Assembly (NCBI GenBank): GCA_948144175.1
Contig: CANXME010000213.1
Span: forward strand, 4,478,501-4,542,500
Direction of reading: 5' to 3'
DNA from: Closterium sp. NIES-65
Taxonomy: Eukaryota > Streptophyta > Zygnematophyceae > Desmidiales > Closteriaceae
Length of the DNA: 64,000 bases
Below, in pieces: positions 1 to 10,900 of this stretch. The notes below the pieces were generated by a model. The model was given only the letters and a program-made list of their open reading frames with translations. It did no database searches and was not told where the DNA came from. Positions within the stretch are counted from its first letter, which is position 1. Each line of letters starts with the position of its first letter. Both the position numbers and the translations under genes were made by a program.

Positions 1-3000
1 CGCGCCTTGAAGACAGGCGGTGAACCCGGCGGCCGCTTCACCCTGAAAATCCACATGCCACTGACGATGTTCGCCCCAGGAGGGGGAACAGCGTTGACGT
101 AGGTGCCTGTGGACTTCCAGGAAGCCATCTCTGCATCCATAGCTGCCTGCCACTGAGAGGAGTAGGGACCCTCTATCGCCTCCGCGTAAGAGCGCGGAGT
201 CGGGATGTCTGGTGCATCCGGGTCTCCCTCAGGGGCTAGCAGTACAGACGCGAGATGAGGTGAAGCGACTGCCAGACACTGGAACTCCTCCTACCTGTCC
301 TCAAGGACGTCCGTGCCGAGGGCACACTCACCCCCGACGGACGGAGGACAGGCAGACTCAGACTCAGCGACAAGACTGGCAGCGTAGTCTAGACGACAGC
401 GTGCAGCAAAGTCGACAAGCTCAGTGACAAGGGCAGACGCAGCAGACGACTCGAAGGAAGGGTCAGTGACAGCAGTAGCAAGGAGACGCGTGACAGTAGG
501 ACTGGCAGCACGAAGAGAGTCCGACTCCGGGTCGGCAAGAGCAGGAAGAGAGGAAGCAGGAGGAGAAGGCAAAGGGGCACGCAGAGGAGCAGTGGACGGA
601 CGCAGTGACATCCGGTGCGTGCCAGGGACAGGAGGAGGACGCTGACGCGACCCGCGACCACTAGCGCGCTCAGTACGAACAGGCGACGCAGGACGAGACG
701 CAGGCTCACGACGCTCAGTAAGACCTCCAGTCGGACCAGCGTAGGGAGAAGGAGCAGGCAAAGGGGAGGCAGGCTGTAGCTGTGGCTGTGACCGGACAGG
801 CTGCGGACCCTCTAAGGGAGGAGGAGGTGTAAGACCAAGAACCTGCTGCAGGAGCGGAACGAAGTACGGTCGGGGCCGCGCGGCGACGCCAGAAACAGCA
901 GGAACAGCACCAGTACCCCCAGCAGGAGCACCCACTATAGTAGCACCTCCAGCAGCACCAGAACCTCCAGCAGCAGCACCAGGAGCACTGTCACTCGGAC
1001 CGCCAGCGGCAGGCACAGCGCCAACACCCTCAGCAGCACCAGCTCCAGGAGAACCCTCAGACCCAGCAGCTCCAGCACCCACAGTACGAGCACCGCCAGG
1101 ACGCGCGGCAGCAGTACCCTCTGCAGCCGAAGAACCACCAGCACCAGCAGCACGCCTCCAGCGCCTGGCAAACCACTCACGCAGCTCCTGTGGGGAGAGT
1201 GGCTCCCGGCGAGACGAAGCACCCCCAGGCACAGCACCCCCAGGCTCAGCACCCCCAGGCTCAGCACCCCCAGGCTCAGCACCCCCAGGCTCAGCACCCC
1301 CAGGCGCAGCACCCCCAGGCTCAGCACCCCCAGGCTCAGCACCCCCAGGCGCAGCACCCCCAGGCTCAGCACCCCCAGGCTCGGCACCTCCAGGCTTAGC
1401 ACCCCCAGACTCCGCACCCCCAGGCTCCGCACCCCCAGGCTCAGCTCCCGCAGCAGCACCAGAGTCACCAGTGACCTCGACAGGCTCGACCGCGTCTACC
1501 TGGGACACACCTGAAGGGGCAGGACCCTGAGGGGGGAGGGGGTCTACCAGGGGGGGACCTGGTACCAAGAAGAGCGGGGGTGGGGGGAGGGACGGAGTGC
1601 GGTAGGGGAAGAGGCGGTAGTAGGGTACCGACTCGTCGAACGTGACATCCTAGGAGGACAAAACACATCGAGAGGTGGGGTGGTAGAACTGCCACCCAGG
1701 GGCGTCGGGGGGAAACCCCAGGAAGACGCAGGGAGCAGCGCGAGGGGACAGCTTGTCCGCAGACAAGTCGCGGACAAACGCCCGAGATCCCCAGATCCGG
1801 AACGCCGACGCATCGCCAACCTTCCCGGTCCACAACAGGGCTGGGGAGGTCTCCGGCCTGGAGACCCTGGGGTGGAGGTTGATCTGATGCGCTGCGTACC
1901 TGACCGCAAACGGCCACAGAAAATGGGGGGCAGCCGCATGCATCATGGACGTACGGGCGACGTCCATGACCATGCCAATGCGGCGCTCAGCAATCCCATT
2001 TTGCTGCGGGGAGTCCGGAAGCGTGAAGGACTGGCGGATGCCTCGCGCACGACAGTAGGCACGCAGAAGGCCAGAGGAGAACTCTCCGCCTCTGTCCGAG
2101 TGCAGACGCAACACAGGAAAGTCGGAGCCAAAGCTCTGCCTGAGCTGAAGACGAGCTGCGCGGATCCAGTCGATCAGCACCTCAGTGACCTCACCCTTGC
2201 TGCGCAAGGGGAAGACTGTGGTGTAACGCGAGTAGTCGTCAACAACGAGCAGGAAGTAGCGCTCCTGACCCTGTCCACGGACGCGGGCTGGGCCCCACAC
2301 GTCCATGTGAAGCGTCTGCAACGGGGCCTCTGTCGGAGGAAACTAGGAGGAGTGAGGGGCAGCACGCTGGCGCCCCTCGACACAGGGGACACAGGCAGGG
2401 CCAGGGCCCTGAGGAAGGGGAGGTAGAGACCGGGGGAGACCAGACACAAGAAGACGGGAGGCCATGCCTCTGAGCCGAAGCAGAGAGGGGTGGCCAAGGC
2501 GGTGGTGCCAGAGGAGGGTCTCGTGAGACAGACGGCGACACGAACAGGGGGCAGACTCAGGACCAGACCTGGACGCTGCGGCAAACACCTGACCAGACGA
2601 AGGGACCCTACCAGACTCAGCACCTGGAGGAGAAGCAGTGGTCAGTGTGTACAGGCTCGACCCTGGCCGACGTGTAAACGTAGCCAGGTGGCGTCCCGTG
2701 CTAGCCTCCGTGCAGTGGGTCACTCGCTGACGAGCAGGAGTGAACTGGTGGACACCCGCATCCTGTAGGTCAGCACCACTCACCAGGTTCGTCGAGAACG
2801 AGGGGAGGTAGAGACCAGACAGGGTGCCAGAGGGGGCCGCCGGACACGGAAGGACCGTGGAGAAGCGAGACAGGACAGGCCCCCCAGAGGGGTCAGCCAG
2901 GGACACCGCAACCGGCCGACTCAGCGGCGTGAGAGTGGTGCGGTCCCGAAAGAAGGAGCGAGACGCTCCAGAGTCAAGGGTGAAGGTGTGAGAGGCCGAA

Positions 3001-4532
3001 GCCGACACAGTACCTGAGAGGGCAAACTCACCAGTACCTGAGAGCACAGACGCACTGGCACCTAGAGCAGCAGCCTCACTAGCACCTGACGCAGCAGTAC
3101 CAATGCCCGGGTCGGGCGGGAAACACCGGTAACAGTCATCCTCATCACTACCAGTCACAGCATACATAGCAGAAAGAATAGCATCAAAGTCAAGATCATA
3201 AATGGCTACACCAGCCCTAGACAGCTCCCCCCAGCGGGGGATCTCAGCGGCCTCCGGAAACTGCTGACGCCAGGCGTCGGTCAGGCGGCCAAAGCAGCGG
3301 CGGGCTGCGTGGGTGCCTCCACACCTCTCCCCCGCACGGTCACCGGTGCGAAGAACGTAGGGGCAGGGACCAAACGCACCACCACGCTGACGCTGCAAGT
3401 ACCACTCACGGAGCTGCTGAGGGGCGGGGACGGTGCGAGAGCGCTGCTGCTGCTGCTGCTGCTGCTGGCGCTGGCCACCCCCAGAGCTGCTCCGCTGGGA
3501 CGAGCCACTCCGACCCCCGCCGCCACCGCCACTCCCGCCTCCACCGCCACCCCCGTCTCCACCGCCACCGCCCCCACCGGTACCCTCGCCCCCGCCTCCT
3601 CCGCTACCGCCTCCGCCGCCACCTCCGCCTCCACCGCCTCCACCAGTACCTCCACTCCCGCCACCACCTCCACCGCCACCCCCACTCCCTCCGCCACCCC
3701 CACCTCCTCCGCCACTGCCCCCTCTAGCTCCACCCGCTCCCTTGCCCCCCTTGCCCTTGCCAGAGCGGCGTCTACCGCTGGGGGCAGACGCCGCACCGAC
3801 CGACTCAAAACCAGCGAGGTCGGCCGCAGCGGCAGAGGCGACAGAGGGCAGCAGGGGGGAAGGAGAACACCCCTCAAAGATGGGGGTGCGAGGGTCACCC
3901 CGAGAGGCCTCTACAGCGACGATGCTCTTCTCAGCCGCTAGCAGGGACTCCTCAAGGAGGTCGACAGTGAGGGTGGTGGGACAGTCAGAGAGAAACTGGT
4001 CCCTAACGACACGAAGGGACTCAGGGAGACGGGTGACGAGAAAGTAGAGAGTGATGTACATGGGAGGAGGGTTTGCGGCGCGGAACTCAGCAGGAAGGGC
4101 AGCGCGGTAGCGAGCGTCACTAGCGCGGAGGTGAGTAACGAGGTCAGCGACAGTGGGAAAGGCAGCGAGGTCAGGGAAGAGAAACGGTAGCATGAGGCGG
4201 CTCAGCGTAGCGGAGGAAGGGGAGGAGTAGCGTGCAACTACAGCGTCGTACAAGGCCTGAGCGGTCTTGCACTGACTAAAGTGGGCACGCTCGGAGGAAG
4301 GGAGGTGGCGACGCACAGCAAGACGTGCAGCAGCATCGCGTGTGGCCCACTTGGAGCGAACAGCAGAGTCAGCATCAGCAGGAGGGGCAGGGACAGCTCC
4401 AGAGACAAAGTCAAAGAGAGAAACCTCATCGATCGCATCGCACAGTAAGTACAGCTGCAGGTCCTCAATCCAGACTGGAAAGTCAATGGCGCGACCCTCA
4501 GCGTCAAAAGACAGGACACTGGGGGTGGCCAT
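1..4532 (-). pseudogene. copia gag-pol polyprotein with three in-frame stops, partial
   Basis: One reading frame runs from the ATG at 4532 to the window edge, interrupted only by TAG at 2343-2345, 1650-1652 and 291-293. In order it shows: a UBN2-type gag (from about residue 10); a long glycine-rich stretch; a Cys/His cluster C-x3-H-x4-C preceded by another Cys at about 3350-3280; an aspartic protease with DSGAS; a GAG-pre-integrase with LWHHRLGHPS; after the first stop an integrase core with HMDVWGP, HSDRGGEF and NGIAERR (D, D, E); a GGAEP repeat; and after the third stop the start of the RVT_2 reverse transcriptase (MDAEMASWKSTGTY...WIFRVK). There is no frameshift between segments. Either three nonsense mutations or, less likely, programmed readthrough explains the stops. 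Confidence 0.85.
1215..1440 (-). repeat. 15-bp coding minisatellite (Gly-Gly-Ala-Glu-Pro repeats)
   Basis: About fifteen copies of a 15-bp unit (plus strand GCACCCCCAGGCTCA with small variants) encode repeats of the pentapeptide GGAEP between the integrase and reverse transcriptase parts of the copia polyprotein. The unit is a multiple of three, so copy number can change without breaking the frame. A linker role is inference. Open frames on other strands over this block are shadows of the repeat. Confidence 0.85.
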
Positions 4533-4639
4533 TGCAGCAGCTGATTGTCTCACCGGGCACGAAGAGTCGGGTAGCACAGCGGCTCAGCAACTCGGCAGAA
4601 CAGCAGCTGCGCACGCCTCGGAGCAGCAGCAGCCACGCA

Positions 4640-5518
4640 GGAGCAGGAGCTCGGCTCCTCAGGTTGCCCGGGCGGCTCGGGCGGCTCGGGTTGCTGGGGC
4701 GGCGCGGGCGGCTCGGGCGGCTCGGGCGGGTCTGCTGCACGGGCGGTTGGGGCGGCTCGGCTGTACGGGCGGCTCGTGCGGCGCGGGCGTCGCGACGGGC
4801 GGCTCGCTGGCGGCTCGCGGGCGGCTGCACAGGCGGCTCAGGGACGGCGGCGCGGGCGGCTCAGGGACGGCGGCCTGGGCGGTCGTGGGCGGCTCACGCT
4901 GGGCGGGTGCACGGGCGGCTCGGTGGGCGGCGTACAGGCAGCTCACGGGCGGCTGCGACGGGCGGCTCGCGGGCGTCGGGCGCTAGGGCGCTGGGGCGAC
5001 GACGGGCGGCGCTCAGGCGTCAGGGCGGGCGGCCGTCAGGGCGCAAGGGCGGGCGGCGCTCGGGCGCTAGGGCGAGCGGCGCACAGGCGCTAGGGCGGGC
5101 GGCCGTCAGGGCGCTAGGGCGGGCGGCGCTCGGGTGCTAGGGCGGGCGGCCGACAGGGCTCTAGGGCGGGCGGCCGTCAGGGCGCTAGGGCGAGCGGCGC
5201 ACGGGCGCTAGGGCGGGCGGCCGTCAGGGCGCTAGGGCGAGCGGCGCACGGGCGCTAGGGCGGGCGGCCGTCAGGGCGCTAGGGCGGGCGGCGCTCGGGC
5301 GCTAGGGCGGGCGGCGCTCGGGCGCTAGGGCGGGCGGCGCTCGGGCGCTAGGGCGGGCGGCCGTCAGGGCGCTAGGGCGGGCGGCCGTCAGGGCGCTAGG
5401 GCGGGCGGCGTTCGGGCACTAGAGCGGGCGGCCGTCAGGGCACTAGGGCGGGCGGCCGTCAGGGCGCAAGGGCGGCGGCGCTCGGGCGCTAGGGCGGGCG
5501 GCCGTCAGAGCACTAGGG
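4640..5518. repeat. GC-rich tandem repeats in the copia leader
   Basis: From about 4970 to 5518 a 23-24 bp unit (CTAGGGCGGGCGGCCGTCAG core, alternating GGCCGTCAGG and GGCGCTCGGG variants) recurs about 22 times. From 4640 to 4970 a looser 9-10 bp relative (GGCGGCTCG) is repeated. The block lies between the primer binding site and the gag ATG, so it would be transcribed as the untranslated leader of the copia genomic RNA. Long plus-strand open frames here (4325-5140) are low-complexity artefacts. Confidence 0.85.
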
Positions 5519-5546
5519 CAGATCGAAAAAAAAAGGAAGTACTAGG

Positions 5547-5566
5547 GCCCGGAGGGCGCTCCGGGC
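5547..5566 (-). other. perfect hairpin flanked by A/T runs
   Basis: GCCCGGAG, loop GGCG, CTCCGGGC forms a perfect 8-bp stem. It is flanked by runs of eight or nine A on the plus strand (T on the element's sense strand). It sits between the leader repeats and the primer binding site. No function is known to me; a packaging or leader structure is possible. Confidence 0.5.
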
Positions 5567-5622
5567 AGAAAAAAAAGTTAAGCGGTAGCGGTGGTGGGCC
5601 CTACGAACAGTTCCCACAGGGG

Positions 5623-5638
5623 AACCTGCTCAATACCA
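5623..5638 (-). other. copia primer binding site, imperfect initiator tRNA-Met match
   Basis: On the minus strand, directly after the LTR end, TGGTATTGAGCAGGTT resembles the plant initiator tRNA-Met complement TGGTATCAGAGCCAGGTT with small deletions. Its position immediately inside a TG...CA bounded LTR supports the assignment. Confidence 0.6.
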
Positions 5639-5771
5639 TGAGAAGAAGTGAACGAGAGAACGAAATGACTATGAACGAAGTGAGTACAAATGGGAAACCC
5701 TGATTGGGTTGTACCCCTTATGGGATACCCCACTATAGCCTACAGAAACAAGTAAGCTATATGTTCTGACA
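5639..5771 (-). repeat. copia 5' LTR, 133 bp
   Basis: On the minus strand the segment begins TGTCAGAACATA and ends TTCTCA, bounded by TG...CA. The inner edge is the primer binding site and the outer edge is uninterrupted gypsy RNase H coding sequence. The partner LTR is outside the window, so the borders rest on these two landmarks only. It is short for a full-length copia. Confidence 0.65.
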
Positions 5772-5772
5772 G

Positions 5773-7411
5773 TTGAACCATCCCATACACGACAAGGAAG
5801 CGCTCGCGATCATCCATGCGTATAAGGTGTGGAGGTGCTACCTAGAGGGGGCAGATAGTGTCATACGCACGGACCATTGCTCGCTTCGCTTTCTCAAGTC
5901 ACAATCGCAGCTGAGTCGTCGCCAGGCTAGATGGATGGAGTTCATGGAGGGGAGTTTTCACTACAGGCGTTCGCAACCCAGCAGATCCGCTCACTCGCCC
6001 TAGTTGCCAGCTTGCCAGCCTCACAGTCACCACCGGCCATCCACTTCTCACAGCACTCTTCGAGCACGGTTACACAGTAGATCCCGACTTCACACCGCAG
6101 CAGCCCGCAGGAGCAGAGGTGCAGGGTAGTGTCTACATACGGAAGGGTACCACACGGATTTGGGTTCCAGCCTACCGCCCTCTTCGACAGCTCCTTCTCT
6201 CAGAGGCGCACGACGTAGTTAGTGCAGGGCACTTCGGAGCAGATAAGACGGCTAAGACGCTTAGTCGCACGTACTACTGGCCAAGGCTTGCAGCAGACGT
6301 AGAGGATTACATTCGCTCGTGCGACACGTGTCAGCGTACGAAGTCCTCTCGCCAGCGCACAGTTAGGGGTCACAATGCCATCTTCGTAGTAGTGGATAAG
6401 TTTTCTCGAGCAGCGCACTTCATCCCCACGCACGGCAAGGTCACAGTAGAGGAAGCCGTGACGCTGTTCATAGATAATGTAGTCCGACCGCACGGGGTTC
6501 CACATTCCATCATCTCAGACCGCGACCCTCGTTTCACTTCGAAGTTCTGGAAGCAGCTTTTCGCACTGTTTGGGACTCGCTTAGCCATGTCGTCTGCGTA
6601 CCATCCAGAGACAGACGGACAGACCGAGCGTGTGAATCAGACCTTGGAGCAGATTCTTTGCACAATCACGATGCACGACGCAGCCGCATGGGACAAGAAG
6701 CTGAGCATGGCAGAGTTCGCCTACAACAACACGCACCACTCGTCCACAGGCATGTCACCGTTTTTCGCACTGTACGGTCAGCACCCCAACGTCCCCACTC
6801 GTGTCGATCTCACACCCACTGTCCCTCGTGCGGACAACTTCCACCAGCATCTCACCTTCATTCATGATCACGTGAGGAAGCACCTTGAGCTCGCAAATGC
6901 ACGTATGGCATGCACCACCAACCGCAGTCGTCGTGAGGTGTCGTTCGCAGTCGGCGATCGTGTTCTCTTGGATAGCCGCAACCTCCGACTGCCACAGGAC
7001 AGCAAGCTTCGCCCTCGCTTCATTGGTCCATTCGTCATTGAGCGCACACTTGGTCCAGTCGTATACCGCCTCCGCCTTCCCGCTCATTTCCGCATGCATC
7101 CGTCATTCCACGTGTCGCTCCTTCGTCCTTACACCGATCCCAACGCCACCTTCTCGGGCCGTGACCGCACTCCACTGCCGGTAGCTGTTGACACCGACGA
7201 GCCCGACTACCAGATCCGGCGCATCCTCAGGCACCGTCGCCGTCTCCAGGGGGGTGTCTCTTTCATCGACTTCTTGGTTCGTTGGCGTGGTTACGACGCG
7301 GCAGACGACAGCTCGGTTCTTTCATCCTCGCTGTCTCCTGACAACGCTTGCCTCCAAGCGTACCTTCAGTCTGCAGGCGCCGCAGACGTCGCCTCCTTCG
7401 GAAGGGGGTAG
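5773..7411 (+). pseudogene. gypsy RNase H-integrase-chromodomain remnant
   Basis: RNase H is recognisable at 5773-5970 (HPIHDKEALAIIHAYKVWRCY, IRTDHCSL). A frame change near 5965, probably a small deletion, precedes 6010-7411, which holds the integrase H2C2 zinc finger (SAGHFGADKT...CDTCQRTK), part of the core (SDRDPRFTSKFW, HPETDGQTER) and a chromodomain-like end (VSFIDFLVRWRGY). Between CQRTKSSRQRT and NAIFVVVDKFS the segment that normally carries the first catalytic Asp is missing, and the conserved Trp of the chromodomain DSW motif is altered. The protein cannot be functional as written. Confidence 0.85.
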
Positions 7412-7754
7412 TGTTACAGAGGGTTTTACTGTTCACTTTGCACAGTACCGTAACTCCCAACCCCATCCTTATCCTTATCTTCTTGGATTTCCTAGTGCCA
7501 CGTGGCACTCTACTTTTCTTGCTTCTGCTTTCTAGTCCCACGAAGTACTTTCCGACATTCGACCTTGCATGCTATATCATCCTTGCTTGTATCCACCAAT
7601 ATCAATCAATTCTCATTCAACTCTTCTTCAATTACTTATATCTTCTTCACCTATTGTGCCAATAGTTCTTTCGCCAAAGTCTTCCGCCGCAATTCATCCT
7701 CGGCTTAGTCGACCCAGCTAATTCTTTAGTGGACTTAGACCGTCGGGCCTAACA
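7412..7754 (+). repeat. 3' LTR of the degraded gypsy element
   Basis: A 343-bp segment starts TGTTACAGAG straight after the polypurine tract and ends CCTAACA, giving TGTTA...TAACA inverted ends. Its pair is outside the window. Right flank begins GGAAATG. Confidence 0.7.
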
Positions 7755-7984
7755 GGAAATGTGAAAGTCTACACGGTTTCCTTCGAGAATTGACTACCAC
7801 AAACTGGCACATCCACATTTGATATACCGCAGCTGTTTGCCAAAAATGCATGAAGGGGCTTGATTTGGAAGCAGTATTGCAGGACGTACACAGGTGTGCA
7901 TAATGGATAGCGGAACAAAAATATTACGGTATCGAAGACACCTTATAACCTAACTGCACTATCATTGAGAGCACCACTACCGTA

Positions 7985-10900
7985 TTACAATGTAACGTGA
8001 GTTGTCACCCGGTCAGCACCATAGAACTGCATGGAGATGGGAAGACAATTTGCAGTAAGAAACGAGCACAAGCGAGACGCCACACAGCCCTTGTTGCGCT
8101 AAGAAGAAAGCATGAAACGCAACATGACTTAGAGAAGCGAAGAATCAGTGGTTCGATGGAACCAAGAGAGCATGCAGTGTTGTAGCAACCATGGCGGCTT
8201 GATCGCTGCAGTGCCTCTTGCACACCGCAATGTCTCTTGCACACCGCAATGTCTCTTGCACACTGCAATGTCTCTTGCACACCGCAATGTCTCTTAAACC
8301 GCAATGTCTCTTGCTCACCGCAATGTCTCTTGCTCACCGCAATGTCTCTTGCTCACCGCAATGTCTCTTGCTCACCGCAATGTCTCTTGCTCACCGCAAT
8401 GTCTCTTGCTCACCGCAATGTCTCTTGCTCACCGCAATGTCTCTTGTTCACCGCAATGTCTCTTGCTCACCGCAATGCTTATTGCTCACGTAAGTGCCTC
8501 TTGCTCACCTCGGTGCCCTTGGGGTTGACGAAAGTCTCTGTGAAAAGCTCCTTGGGGTCAGGGAAGGGCGACGCCTGGCGATGATAGCATGTAGCAGGAG
8601 GCAGAAATGGAGGAGGAGCAGACGGGTTCAACAAGTGAAAGTGTGGAGGGAAAGAATAAGCGAAGATCTAAGACTTCGGCACCTACAACCCCATGCCCCG
8701 AAAGGCGTCAGGGCATGCGTTGGTGGCAAATGCAGCATGTCAGGTAAATCAAGCAGCCCAATGCAGGTGGTGTGAGATAGGGTGCAACAATCTAAGCGAG
8801 TGGGTGGCGGCCTGGCTGGTCTGACCTTGGCCTTCTCAATGTCTGCCTCCACGAGTGCCTTGGCCTCCTTCTCCAAAGACTGCAGCACGGGACGGAAAAA
8901 CACGGGGAAGGGTTGAGGAAGGGAAGTAAGGAAAGTGACGAAGGAGGAGGAGGGGCGGACAGAGAAGAAGTAGGCAGGCAGGAGACGAGGTGGAGGAAGG
9001 AGAAAAAGACCAACACGCACAATGTCCTTGTTGACGCAGTAGCAACGAGCGGGAACGAAAGCGGGCAGCAGCAGCACGGCAACAGCATTGGCACGGGCAC
9101 GAGCACCGTCAAGCACACACGGTACCTTGAGCTCGGCGGTAGTGACGACCTCCTTGGCCAGCAGCAGCTTGCGGATACGCTCGATGGGGTCGCGCTCCTG
9201 CCGCACGCCCGAGATCTCCTCGCGCGTGCGGTACGTGCTGCCCGGGTCCGACATGGAGTGCCCGTGGTACCGGTACGTGTCCATCTCCAGTACCTGCCGG
9301 GGGCGAGGTGGGAGAGGGAAGGGAGCGGAGGGGGTGGGGAGGGAAGGGAGCGGGGGAGGGGGAGACGGGAAGGGGGGAGGGAGGGAGGGTGACGGGGAAA
9401 GGGGAAATGCGCGCACGTTGAAGGGTTGTCAGGCAGACCAACAGCGGGTGGATGACAGGCGGGGTGTTGATAGAGGGCATGTTCTTAGTTACCTCAATAA
9501 ATGAGAGCGTGCCTAGATCCAGGACACCGGTAGCGGCTCAGAGCGACAAGAAGTGACTGTTTAAAAAAAGGAGGGCAGCGGGACAGTGAAAGTGGGGTAA
9601 GCACTCGATAGGGACATGCAATGCAAAAGGTAGTTGTTGGTGCATTTGTGCGTGCGAGAGGGCGGAGGCAGGTGAGAGTGACTCACGACGGGCCCGTTCT
9701 TGAGCGCGTGCGCCTTGGCGTACGACACGGCTTGCTTCACGGCGAGCGCGTCCATGCCGTCCACCTGCGCGCCGCCATACACGCACGACACGGGACACAC
9801 ACGCAATGACGGCTGAGGGCAATGCAGCACACGCGATACACCAGCGGTGCGTGCCCCTGCCGCAACCTATGATCAGCTACTCGGGCGTGCGGACGCTACA
9901 ATTATCCGCCGCCAGATCCGCCCCAGCCAGGTCACGAATGACGCCCGCCTTTCATCTGTATCTTGGGCGATCATCAAGGTAATCTCGCGGCGCTACGGGT
10001 AGCCTCAAGTGAAGCTCGCTGCCAATGCGAGTACTGGGGATCCTCATGCTGACGACGGTCATCGCTGTTCGATGCTGCCCGTGATCGTAGCTTCTTGAAT
10101 CTCTACGTTCATTCTAGACCGAACAGCAGACGACAGGTGCGGCAATGCCCTGGGATCTCGCAACCCTAGCCACCCACCCTATCAGCCCACCCTAGCGTCC
10201 AATACTCGCATTCCACCTCAACATTGCGCCCTCCCAAGCTCAACCGTCCCCACTTTCCAGCACTCTCGCGTCGCAGACTGCGCGGCTGACCTTAAGGCCG
10301 GGGACGTAGTCGCCGCGGCAGTAGAACTCGGGGCTCTTGGCGGCGCGCCACTCCGCAGTACCCATGCCGTCTGCCAGGACAGGGGAGGGCGGCGGGCGCG
10401 GCGGCAAGCGGAGGGCGGAGAGCGCGCAAGGAGAATCTTAGATGGTGCTGATGCGATGAGGCAGCATGAGTGGTACAACCAGCTAGCAAGATCCGGACTT
10501 GACGGGCTGGATCGCGGGCAACTACGCAAGACTGCGCGCCGCGCGGCGCGTCGACTCACGACTCACAGTGGTTGTTCTCGCAGACGAAGATGACGGGCAG
10601 ATCCCACAGCGCCGCGATGTTCATCGCTTCGAACAGCTGGCCCTGGTTCGCGGCGCCGTCGCCGTACAAGGACAGTGTCACGCCCGGCACGTTGCTGTAC
10701 TTCTGTCCGAATGCCAGCCCCGCTCCCAGCGGCGTCTGCGCGCCCACGATTCCGTTCCCGCCGTAGAAATTCGTCGCCTTGTTGTACATGTGCATGGAGC
10801 CGCCCTTGCCCTTGCTGCACCCCGCGACGCGGCCCATGAGCTCCGCGATCACCTCCAGCACGGTGCCGCCGCGGCCGATGTGCGTGCAGTGATCGCGATA

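Larger units (their letters stand above)
1..5771 (-). mobile_element. Ty1/copia LTR retrotransposon, 3' part outside window
   Basis: Read on the minus strand the element runs from a short 5' LTR (5639-5771) through a primer binding site, a roughly 1 kb repeat-rich leader, then gag, protease, GAG-pre-integrase, integrase core and the first residues of the reverse transcriptase, which is cut by the window edge. Integrase before reverse transcriptase is the copia order. It sits inside the RNase H region of a plus-strand gypsy element: the base after the LTR resumes gypsy coding sequence in frame, so copia is the younger insertion. The coding region carries three in-frame TAG codons, so this copy is probably not autonomous. 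The 3' LTR and the second copy of the target duplication lie left of the window. Confidence 0.9.
5772..7754 (+). mobile_element. degraded Ty3/gypsy chromovirus, 5' part displaced by copia
   Basis: The plus strand carries the 3' half of a gypsy element: RNase H, integrase and chromodomain remnant, a polypurine tract (7401-7410) and a 3' LTR. Protease and reverse transcriptase would lie beyond the copia insertion, left of the window. This is a different family from the two intact gypsy copies further right: its LTR differs and its proteins are clearly diverged. Confidence 0.85.

Noticed and set aside
3309-4047. Plus-strand Pro-rich and Thr/Ala-rich frames
   Set aside because: Antisense of the copia gag glycine-rich region.
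8211-8508. Regularly spaced repeats considered as a CRISPR-like array
   Set aside because: Units are head-to-tail with no spacers, inside a eukaryotic intron.
8218-8584. Three overlapping plus-strand open frames of 74-115 codons with repeated Met-Ser-Leu-Ala-His
   Set aside because: They are the 19-bp minisatellite read in three phases, antisense to PDHA intron 6.
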